Positions 1-6,963 of a stretch of DNA of 38,384 nt are shown here, piece after piece. Positions within the stretch are counted from its first letter, which is position 1; every line of letters begins with the position of its first letter. Source of the stretch: Mycolicibacterium septicum DSM 44393. Its GTDB lineage: Bacteria; Actinomycetota; Actinomycetes; Mycobacteriales; Mycobacteriaceae. Below the pieces are notes generated by a model. That model was given only the letters and a program-made list of their open reading frames with translations. It searched no databases and had not been told where the DNA came from. The DNA lies in contig NZ_HG322951.1 of assembly GCF_000455325.1 (NCBI RefSeq), positions 2,390,459 to 2,428,842 on the forward strand, given 5' to 3'. Made by a program: the position numbers and the translations under genes.

Positions 1-7
1 CCGCTGC

Positions 8-736
8 TTATGTGCCGCCCGCCTGTGTGACTGTGATCGTGCGCGACAAGGGGTCTTCGCACTCGCCGCACCACGGCCTCTTTCGCCGGACGGAGAAGGT
101 CGGTGGGGTTGGCAGCTCTGATAGCCGCGACGCAAGAACGGCAGCGGGATTACGGACTCCCTCAGGCCGGGATGAAAGGTGGGCCAACAACGTTTGCGAT
201 GTCCAGCCCGCCGCGAATGCCTCCTCGATTGCCGGTGACAGTCTTTTCGCTTCTCTCCTGCTAATTCGCCACGGCGTGGGAAGAGACTCGAGCACGGAGG
301 CCGATGATGGTTCGGGTGGTGGTTCTATTGAAGGGTTCAAGGGGTCCGCGAATTGGACCTCCGGCGGTCCGGGAGGCGAACCGTCTCGGTCTGGAGATTG
401 GACGGTCCCGGTCGCGTTGGCGGACTGAGGGAGTCCGACATCAAGACTGGGGCGCGAGTGCGTCGCATCGGGAACTTTGAGGAGGTAGTGACTTGGGCGT
501 CTGGCTCCGGATTTGTGGTACTGAGCAACTCGCACAACGAGCCCGGCGTCTTCCAGCTTGTTGAGCGCCTTTAGGACCGTGCTTCGCGCAGCACAAGATT
601 CCGACACGAGCGTACCTAGGGACGGGTAGCAGGAGAGGCTTTGGTCTGCGCGGTTCGCTAGCAGCACGAGGATAAGACGCTCGATAGGAGTCTCGACCTC
701 GATACTTATTGACCAGTTGAGTGCTATCCAACTCAT
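8..736 (-). CDS. Winged-helix plasmid replication/regulatory-type protein
   Basis: A 242-residue protein with an N-terminal winged helix-turn-helix domain (about residues 15-90). A helix pair around YPSLGTLVSESCAARST is followed by the recognition helix VLKALNKLEDAGLV and a wing carrying RVAQYHKSGARRPSHY. The middle is proline/serine-rich. A second helical block (about 165-210, starting WRISRREAKRL) precedes a C-terminal WCGECE motif. This layout resembles HTH proteins near replication genes of actinobacterial plasmids and integrative elements. In those I recall the CxxC being followed by a second Cys pair, which is missing here, so the tail may be altered. The start at 736 (ATG) is the first in frame; no strong ribosome site is seen. 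Its first codons contain the 12-mer also found in the 1129 repeat array. A replication role is inferred; a regulator is equally possible. Confidence 0.7.
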   Translation of the reverse strand: MSWIALNWSISIEVETPIERLILVLLANRADQSLSCYPSLGTLVSESCAARSTVLKALNKLEDAGLVVRVAQYHKSGARRPSHYLLKVPDATHSRPSLDVGLPQSANATGTVQSPDRDGSPPGPPEVQFADPLNPSIEPPPEPSSASVLESLPTPWRISRREAKRLSPAIEEAFAAGWTSQTLLAHLSSRPEGVRNPAAVLASRLSELPTPPTFSVRRKRPWCGECEDPLSRTITVTQAGGT

Positions 737-1431
737 CTATCGCCCCTACTTACCAAAATCATTGCGTCGATCATTCGGTTTCCACACTCTCTCGAACGGC
801 TAAAGGCGAACGCTCGGACGGACGTCGTGCACGCTCGCTCCGGCTGTCACGAGCTGTAGCAATCTCGGTTAACCGGAACGTAGTTGAACGGATGAAACGG
901 CGTCCACTACGTTGGGCAACTTAGTCAGATTTCAATGCCTGTCGTCATCCCGCCCGGACAAAAGGCGAATCTGGAACGGTGCGGGGCGCTCCGCCGCGAC
1001 CGGCCATGTCGTCTGCGCAAGCGGGCATCAGAAACATCCACGCAGGGACCGCAGATATGCGTCCCCCTGTGGTCTACCCGTACGAGCCGGGCAACCCGAA
1101 AATAGTTTTGCAGCAGCATGGTTGATCACTAGTTGAGTGCTAGTTGACCCCTAGTTGGCGACTCATTGTGCACTGGTGAAGCATTCATTAGTCCATGAAC
1201 GTATGCGTCCCTGATAGTCAGCCGGGGGCGACCAGTACTGTTGTTAGGTAATATATTTGGATTGGTGGTCAATCACCGCGCTGTACCGGTAGCCTGGGGG
1301 TGTGTACCGCACCACGTCGGCTGCAGGCTTAGGGCGATGCCAGTTGAGCCCCGTCGAACGCGCGCGCCTCGTCGTTGTGGTCACGGTGACAATGGGTCCG
1401 ATTGGCTTCTCCGAAGTCACGGAGGCATGTT
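737..1431. other. Non-coding control region with palindromes; possible origin
   Basis: No convincing gene lies in this 695-bp stretch between divergent genes. It holds a 10-bp palindrome CGGTTAACCG (866-875), an inverted repeat AACGTAGT/ACTACGTT (877-884 and 906-913, 8-bp arms), GTTGGGCAAC (911-920), the phased CTAGTTG array at 1129-1183 and an AT-rich patch around 1237-1262. Direct repeats plus an AT-rich patch upstream of a winged-helix gene would suit a plasmid origin or a multi-operator promoter; that is inference. Confidence 0.45.
1129..1183. repeat. Phased 11-bp direct repeats (CTAGTTG array)
   Basis: CTAGTTG occurs at 1129-1135, 1140-1146 and 1151-1157, exactly 11 bp apart. The register continues as degenerate units CTCATTG (1162) and CTGGTGA (1173). 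A spacing of about one helical turn puts every copy on the same face of the DNA, as expected for cooperative binding by an initiator, partition protein or repressor. Confidence 0.65.
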
Positions 1432-2160
1432 GTGAACGATGAACTGAGTCAGGCAAATAACCGCGGATTCGAGCTCGGCAGGAGACATGCCGCACTTGCG
1501 GATGTCATTGGACAAGCAGCACTCTGGGCAAGATCTTTCGGGGTTTCAACCGCCGAGGTCCTACCTGATGGGTCGGTGTTCATGACATACCCGCTCACGC
1601 AGCATGCTGACTACCTCATGGAGCTTTGGAGGCTTCTTGGGGGCGCGTGCGTCAACCTGGCCTCCTCTTTCGAAGGCCGCATGAGCGCCCAGGAAGTGTC
1701 AGTAACGCCACTCAGTTACGGGGCTGCGATCCAGTCACCGACATACGTGATCGGCGCAGACTTCGTACACGTCCTTCAATCAAGAAGCGCGCATCGCTCG
1801 ACTTTGCAGGATCTTTGGCGAAATGAAGTGACAAACGCAGCAATGTATCTCAGTGTTTGCGGTATTCGCACTGACGGGCTGGAGCGGTATGCCTCGATCT
1901 CACAAGCGCTCTTCGACGACGCTTCGACAGTGGTTCGTGAAGCCTACGCACACTCGGTGGCGGTCACCTATGGGCGGATTTGGGCTCGTGCTTCCCAGGC
2001 CAATGAGGGACGGGTACTCATGGCATGGATGAAGGCACTGGCTGACGGAGGGTTCAGCTTCGAGGAGTGCGTCTTGGAACTGCGCGACCTAAAAGTTGCA
2101 TCGCCGGAGGCGGTGTCCTGTTGCCTCAATAGCAAGAGTGCTTGGCTGCACGAAGAATGA
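1432..2160 (+). CDS. Uncharacterised accessory protein, paralogue of the gene at 6168
   Basis: I do not recognise a named family. The GTG start at 1432 is chosen because GGAGG (1421-1425) lies 6 nt upstream; a longer TTG start at 1402 lacks this support. The 242-residue product is soluble and helical, with no signal peptide. It is clearly homologous to the product at 6168-6929. Shared blocks in the same order are QA(A/S)LWAR-F-VST, YPLT, a WR motif, SVA-TYGRIWA and a C-terminal stretch with M-WM, EEC, RD, P-AV. The conserved tryptophans and YGRIW block suggest a compact fold, perhaps a partner or chaperone of the neighbouring secretion-like proteins. Its linkage to relaxase and partition genes points to a plasmid function. 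Function unknown. Confidence 0.75.
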   Translation: MNDELSQANNRGFELGRRHAALADVIGQAALWARSFGVSTAEVLPDGSVFMTYPLTQHADYLMELWRLLGGACVNLASSFEGRMSAQEVSVTPLSYGAAIQSPTYVIGADFVHVLQSRSAHRSTLQDLWRNEVTNAAMYLSVCGIRTDGLERYASISQALFDDASTVVREAYAHSVAVTYGRIWARASQANEGRVLMAWMKALADGGFSFEECVLELRDLKVASPEAVSCCLNSKSAWLHEE

Positions 2161-2199
2161 GCGTCCTGATTCTGGCGGGCATTCCTAATACGGAGTTCG

Positions 2200-2496
2200 A
2201 TGTCCGAGTTGCGTTGTTTGATTTCAGATATCAAGGACGGTGTTGTGTGCGCTGCAGGTAAGGACGTCGGGGTCGGTCGGAGCGTCCCTGGTCGAAAGTC
2301 TGTCGATATTTTGCTCTCGGTGCCTGAAGAATTGAAAGAGCGCATGGTCAACACCATCGCGTGGACGCGGCCCCATACCGGCATCAGTACTCAACAACAG
2401 TTCATCCGCAAGGCAATGGCTGATCTATGTGACCAGCTCGAACGTGATTACAACGGCAGCAGAACATTTGAACCACCCGTAGTTCTCGACGAGTGA
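2200..2496 (+). CDS. Small ribbon-helix-helix (ParB/ParG-like) DNA-binding protein
   Basis: A 98-residue protein whose second half fits a ribbon-helix-helix fold. A short strand (KSVDILLSV) is followed by helix PEELKERMVNTIAW, a turn, then ISTQQQFIRKAMADLCDQLE. Small proteins of this kind act as centromere-binding partners in plasmid partition or as transcriptional repressors. No ParA ATPase gene is in the window, so partition is not proven. The ATG at 2200 has GGAG 4 nt upstream; a GTG at 2245 preceded by AAGGACGG is an alternative that would remove the unstructured N-terminus. The gene follows 1432-2160 after 39 bp and is probably cotranscribed. It could bind the CTAGTTG array. Confidence 0.65.
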   Translation: MSELRCLISDIKDGVVCAAGKDVGVGRSVPGRKSVDILLSVPEELKERMVNTIAWTRPHTGISTQQQFIRKAMADLCDQLERDYNGSRTFEPPVVLDE

Positions 2497-2712
2497 AGGC
2501 ATTCCTCGCAGACTCGGCGGCCTGGCTCCCTCGTAGATGCGCGGCGAGCTCGCCGCAGTCGACGACCTCGGCGGGTCAGTCCGTCGTTTGTCCCCTGCGA
2601 GTCGGAGGTAGCGGGAATTTCATCCGTTAGTGTCTGACCTCGGTATGCCGTAGCGAGCGTGGATCTCCTCCTCGCTGAGCGTGCTGTCTGCTTCTGACTC
2701 CTGCAGCGATCC

Positions 2713-2958
2713 TCACAGGTCTGCCTCATTGATGGGCCAGTCATCGTCGTCGAGTGCAGCGCTTATGTCCTCGTCGGCCGGGTCAGGCTCTTCCCACACC
2801 GCGACTTCGGTAGGGGGTAGCGGCTCGTCGAAGTCACCTGGGATAGCGAGTTCGGGCAGTTGACCGAAGCGGCGCGGGGGAGTTGGCGGCAGAGAAAGCT
2901 CTGATCCAGCGTTACCGTCCTCGCTTGTCACCCCTCCAGGATAGGGAAGTTGGGACAT
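2713..2958 (-). CDS. Small acidic proline-rich hypothetical protein
   Basis: An 81-residue reading frame rich in Pro, Asp and Glu, ending in an acidic tail (ISAALDDDDWPINEADL). It has no recognisable domain, membrane segment or signal. No clear ribosome site precedes the ATG at 2958; an internal GTG after PYPGG is possible. Composition is even and there are few arginines, unlike the antisense frames here, which favours a real gene. It points away from the operon starting at 3215. The surrounding stretches 2497-2712 and 2959-3214 hold nothing else I can support. Confidence 0.35.
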   Translation of the reverse strand: MSQLPYPGGVTSEDGNAGSELSLPPTPPRRFGQLPELAIPGDFDEPLPPTEVAVWEEPDPADEDISAALDDDDWPINEADL

Positions 2959-3214
2959 CCGGCGCGGGAACGGACGGGCTCATCGTGGTGGGCGACGCAC
3001 TCAGGCGCTCGCTTCTGGCTTTCGCCTCGTTGTCGTCGAACTTCGATTCCACTCGCGAGGTTTCACTGCTCAAATCTCGGCCACTTCAGGCACACCCTCC
3101 ACCAGCGCTGATTTGTCGAGTGTTACCTATAGGCAACAGAACTGCGGAAATTTGCTCTTTCGAATGTGCCCTCGGCGGTGGCCCGGTGTCACTCGCTCGC
3201 GATACCGTCGTGTC

Positions 3215-3742
3215 ATGACCATGAGGGGCCGGTGGCGTCATCGCACCGGGATCACCGCCGCGAGGGCGGCGTTCGCGGTCGCAATAGGTGCAGTGGTGAC
3301 CAGCGGCCTGGCCCTCACTCATCCGGTCGAACCGAGCCAGCACACGGTGAACGTGGTTCCCTCGCCGCCACCCACCTACAGCAGCAGCGACACCGCGGCC
3401 GCGAAGGCGGCGGCCTGCTCGGAGTGGGATCGGGCGGCACGGTCGACGGCGTTGGCGAGCAGGTCCAGCGCCGAGGCGCTGGAGCAGAGCTGGATAAGCC
3501 CGGAGAGCCTCGCCGCGCTGGCCACGGAGAAACGTACCGGTATGGCCGCGGTTTCGTACCTGCGTACGCAACTGACTCACGCCACACCGGCTTCGACAGC
3601 AATACCGCTGCACGATTGGATGGCGGCCAACATCGACATGTTGCACGCGCTGAACATGCGGCACTGGGACGAGGCCGCTCGCGAACTAAAACGCGGTAAC
3701 GATCTGATTGATGTCATCACGTCCGAGTGCGGGTTGCGCTGA
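3215..3742 (+). CDS. Membrane-anchored or exported protein, first gene of secretion-linked operon
   Basis: A 175-residue product starting at ATG 3215. A basic N-terminus (RGRWRHR) precedes one hydrophobic segment (about residues 14-33, AARAAFAVAIGAVVTSGLAL), giving a signal anchor or signal peptide. The rest is outside-facing: a Pro/Ser linker and then a helical domain with one cysteine in AACSEWDRA and another near the end (TSECGLR), which might pair. I know no named family. Its stop overlaps the ATG of the next gene (TGATG at 3740-3744), so translation is coupled. Such a small anchored protein beside a type VII secretion-like protein could be a secretion or cell-surface accessory; this is inference. 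Confidence 0.7.
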   Translation: MTMRGRWRHRTGITAARAAFAVAIGAVVTSGLALTHPVEPSQHTVNVVPSPPPTYSSSDTAAAKAAACSEWDRAARSTALASRSSAEALEQSWISPESLAALATEKRTGMAAVSYLRTQLTHATPASTAIPLHDWMAANIDMLHALNMRHWDEAARELKRGNDLIDVITSECGLR

Positions 3743-6171
3743 TGCCGGCTGTCGGAGGGTCTGACGGATCGTATGGGCGGCTGATCGTTACGCCGGACAT
3801 GGAGCCGCCGGACGCTACGCACTGGGACATTCAGGAGCAGACCTACCGGGCCGGTGCGACGTCGTGGGACGGAATCCACCAGCAGATCGTCACTGACAGC
3901 GCGGAGTTTCGCGATGCCGCGGATTCGCAGGGCTTCGACGAGGTTCATCGGGTGAACGCGGTGTTGGCCGAGGAAGCCAAGACGATCGCTGAGTGGCACG
4001 ACAAGTGCGCCAACAAGTGCGCCGATATCGCCACGGTGCTGCGCGATACGCGCTCGGGGCAGGAGCAGCTCGTCCGCGAGGCAGACGCCAAGATCGCGAG
4101 CGCGAAGCTCCCAGGCGAAGCCGAAGTCCTGGTGACCCAGTACCACGGCATAGCCCGATACCAGACCGAGGCGGGAGTGACTGCCGCAATGGCATCGCAT
4201 ACCTCGTTCAAGGCGAGCACCGAAAACACAAGGGCACTCGACCTTTTGACGAAATGGGGCGACGTTCCCACCGCTCCACCAGTCCAGCCCGTCGACCACA
4301 CGTCGCCCGGTATTGAACAGGACGAAAACCCCTACCGCTACACCGAAAAGCGGGAAGCCGGGGCTGACGCACCCGAGGCTGTGGCCGACGCGCCGACCGA
4401 TCCTGCAGGTACGTCAACCACGCAGCCTGGAGTTAGTCCCGGCAGCAAGTCGGCCGCAGGTGATGAGGGGATCAATGCTGCGACCGGGCCGGAAACGCAG
4501 CCGACGCCTGACGTGACTTCTTCGTCAGCGGCTTCAGCGCTCGGCGGCGCCGGTATGCCGTCTATGGGCGGCATGGGTGGCGGCGGGATGGGTTCCGGTG
4601 GGGTTCCGAAGATGCCCGGCGGTCTGGGAAGTGGCGGCATGCCGGGGATGGGGTCTAACCCGCAGAGTGGCGGTCTCGGTCAGATGCGCGGCGCAGCAAG
4701 TGGTTTGTCGAACTCAGGAGCCGTGTCAGGTGCGGGCAGCGCGTCGCCGTTGTCGTCGGCGTTCAATCAGGGAATGTCGACGACGGCGGGGATGGGTGGC
4801 GGAATGCCGTCTGCACCGCCTCCAGCGCCGGCGAGTCCGTCTCCGGCCCTATCGGCGGGTGGTGGGCATGCGGCACCCCCGGTGTCGGCGGCTCCCGGTG
4901 GGGGCGTCTCGACGGCCGCGGTGCATCCGGGCATGGTGTCGCCCGCCGCCCCGGCTGCCTCGCCTACCGGCGCGGGGACCGGTGGCGGTGGTGCGCCGAT
5001 GATGTTGCCGCCGGGTTCGATGGGTCCCCCAGCGGGTGCGCCGCCCCCGGCGCCAACCGTGCCCGTGGGCACTTTCGGCTCGACGAATGCCCCGGCAGCG
5101 CCCGCCCCGTCCGCAGCTAGTGCGGCTGCGGGACCGACTCTGATTCCGGCCAGTGTGGTCGCTGCGGGCCAGACAGCGGCCGCGCGGGAGCGCCGCGAGT
5201 CGGCTGACGCAGCGGCAGCCAGGGAGTTGGTCTGGAAGCTGCAGCACGCGGCCTACATGGCGCGCAATCCCGCGGCGGGGTGGTCGGTCGGGGTGTTCCG
5301 GTCTCCGAGCGACACCGAGACGGTCATCACTTCCAATGACGGGTCCAGCTACATCCCGGCGGGGGTGTTCGTTCCGCGCTCGGTGCGAGTACTTTCCATA
5401 GATCCGTTGCTGGACGATGATTTTCGGCAGAGGTGGTTTGGCTGGAGTGATCCTGCGCGGGTTCTTGTCGAGTACGCCCAGCTGCGCGCGCAGTGGGGCT
5501 GGAAGCTGGTCGCAGCAGCCACCACGGCGGGGGTCAGCGTCTTGCGTGATGCCGGGGTGGAGCATCCACCGTCGTGCTCAGGCGAGGTCAATCCGCTGCT
5601 GCAGCCAGGCGTCGATGTGCCCGCCCCGGTGCTCGACGAGATGCACGTGCATCGGCTGGCGGTGCTGTGGCCCGAGGTGTATCCGCGGCTGCTGCGCATC
5701 ATGGACGCCCACCCAATTTTTCAGGACCGGATCGTCTCGGCGGTGACCGCGGCGCTGATCGCTGCAGCGACAACCCAGGCCCAAGTCATCGAAGGCGGGA
5801 TCCACGATGCGCTACGCGGGGTCTGGGCGCTTCGCGGTAGCGACCGAGAGCCAACCCTGCAGCAGTGGGCGGACTATGACAAGGCGGCCAAAGCCCTCAA
5901 CGTCATGACCGCGATGCGCCGACCGGCTTACGCCACCAACACCGGCGCAGACGCCGATCCCTGCGACACCACCGAATTTCTGGCCGACTACCGGGCGCAC
6001 TGGATCGCTGCGCGCACCGCCGAACACATTGGCGGGTGGTCCAGGCGCCCGCTGCCGCTCCCCGACATGTGTTACGCCGCAGCCGCTACCGGCGACCCTC
6101 ACCTGCGCGACATGATCGTCAAGGCTCTCGTCAGCGTTGAAGAGGACCTCCAATACGTGGCTCCCCGATGA
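3742..6171 (+). CDS. Type VII secretion-like protein with DUF5632/DUF5631-type C-terminus
   Basis: An 809-residue protein. The start ATG 3742 overlaps the upstream stop; a GTG at 3727 would add five residues. It has three parts. An N-terminal helical domain (to about residue 190) contains YRAGATSWDGI and long amphipathic helices resembling the WXG/EspB-type helical hairpin of ESX substrates. A central Gly/Met/Ala/Pro/Ser low-complexity region (about 260-480) has repeated GGMG and GMPS units. A conserved C-terminal domain (from about 485) has GWSVGVFRSP, SSYIPAGVFVPRS, FRQRWFGW and ALNVMTAMRRP. The C-terminus resembles mycobacterial proteins such as Rv3899c, described as DUF5632 plus DUF5631 (recalled, not searched). 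It probably acts as a secreted or scaffold protein tied to type VII secretion. The next gene overlaps by 4 bp (ATGA at 6168). Confidence 0.75.
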   Translation: MPAVGGSDGSYGRLIVTPDMEPPDATHWDIQEQTYRAGATSWDGIHQQIVTDSAEFRDAADSQGFDEVHRVNAVLAEEAKTIAEWHDKCANKCADIATVLRDTRSGQEQLVREADAKIASAKLPGEAEVLVTQYHGIARYQTEAGVTAAMASHTSFKASTENTRALDLLTKWGDVPTAPPVQPVDHTSPGIEQDENPYRYTEKREAGADAPEAVADAPTDPAGTSTTQPGVSPGSKSAAGDEGINAATGPETQPTPDVTSSSAASALGGAGMPSMGGMGGGGMGSGGVPKMPGGLGSGGMPGMGSNPQSGGLGQMRGAASGLSNSGAVSGAGSASPLSSAFNQGMSTTAGMGGGMPSAPPPAPASPSPALSAGGGHAAPPVSAAPGGGVSTAAVHPGMVSPAAPAASPTGAGTGGGGAPMMLPPGSMGPPAGAPPPAPTVPVGTFGSTNAPAAPAPSAASAAAGPTLIPASVVAAGQTAAARERRESADAAAARELVWKLQHAAYMARNPAAGWSVGVFRSPSDTETVITSNDGSSYIPAGVFVPRSVRVLSIDPLLDDDFRQRWFGWSDPARVLVEYAQLRAQWGWKLVAAATTAGVSVLRDAGVEHPPSCSGEVNPLLQPGVDVPAPVLDEMHVHRLAVLWPEVYPRLLRIMDAHPIFQDRIVSAVTAALIAAATTQAQVIEGGIHDALRGVWALRGSDREPTLQQWADYDKAAKALNVMTAMRRPAYATNTGADADPCDTTEFLADYRAHWIAARTAEHIGGWSRRPLPLPDMCYAAAATGDPHLRDMIVKALVSVEEDLQYVAPR

Positions 6172-6929
6172 CGACTCCAGAGGGAGCGGACGGCGCGGCC
6201 TGGAGAATTGAGCTGGAGCGCTGGCATGCCGAGCTGGCCAACACCATCGACCAAGCATCTCTGTGGGCACGGGAGTTTCACGTGTCCACCGGGGACGGTC
6301 TCTTGGGCGATACCTCGGCACCGCCGAGCTATCCGCTGACCGGGTACGCCCACCGGCTGGAACAGATCGGTGCGACGCTGAAGATGGTGTGCGCGAACGC
6401 CTCTCTTGACCCGCCCGTCTTGAGTTGGGATCGCACCACACTGGAAGCACCGCCGAGGATCCGGATATCTGGGCGCGACCCCGATTGGCGAGAGGCCGAC
6501 TACACCGAGGGCGGCCAATATCTCCTGTACATCCGGCCAAGCGCCCCAAATCCCGATATCTCTACTGCGCAACAGCATTGGCGCGCTGCGCTTCAGTTCG
6601 CCGCTCCGTCGGTGCTGGAACGCGAGTTCGGGATACCGCAGCTCGCTACCTACGCGGAGCAAGCTCAAGGACAGTTCGACATCGCCCATGACACGGTGCG
6701 TGCGGCATTCCTTGACAGCGTGGCCGCCACCTACGGCCGGATATGGGCCACGTGGCCCACAACCGGTGAAAGTGCACGACCGCTGATGATGTGGATGACA
6801 GAGCTTACGCAGTTCGGCTGTTCAGTCGAGGAGTGCGAAGCTGTGTTCCGCGATATCGAGGTGTTCGACCCCCAGGCCGTGGCGCACTGCCGCACGGGCC
6901 ACGAATGGTGGCACCCGGAAACAGCTTGA
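6168..6929 (+). CDS. Uncharacterised protein, paralogue of the gene at 1432
   Basis: A 253-residue product, last gene of the operon, with its ATG overlapping the stop of the preceding gene by 4 bp. It shares with the 1432-2160 product the blocks QASLWAREFHVST, YPLT, HWR, SVAATYGRIWA and MWM-EEC-RDIEVFDPQAV, at roughly the same spacing. The middle section (residues about 80-140) differs and includes ISGRDPDWREADY. No membrane segment or signal is visible. Strict coupling to the secretion-like gene suggests the two products act together, possibly as chaperone and client. It converges on the relaxase gene, the two stops being 34 bp apart. Confidence 0.75.
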   Translation: MTTPEGADGAAWRIELERWHAELANTIDQASLWAREFHVSTGDGLLGDTSAPPSYPLTGYAHRLEQIGATLKMVCANASLDPPVLSWDRTTLEAPPRIRISGRDPDWREADYTEGGQYLLYIRPSAPNPDISTAQQHWRAALQFAAPSVLEREFGIPQLATYAEQAQGQFDIAHDTVRAAFLDSVAATYGRIWATWPTTGESARPLMMWMTELTQFGCSVEECEAVFRDIEVFDPQAVAHCRTGHEWWHPETA

Positions 6930-6963
6930 CCGCTGGAATTATGCGGCGGTGATGGCGTGTCCG

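Noticed and set aside
1402..1431. TTG start for the gene at 1432
   Set aside because: No ribosome site, while GTG 1432 has GGAGG 6 nt upstream.
5812..6549. 245-codon minus-strand ORF over the end of the secretion-like gene and the next gene
   Set aside because: Arg/Pro-rich antisense frame with no domain; the plus strand has coupled genes with a paralogue elsewhere.
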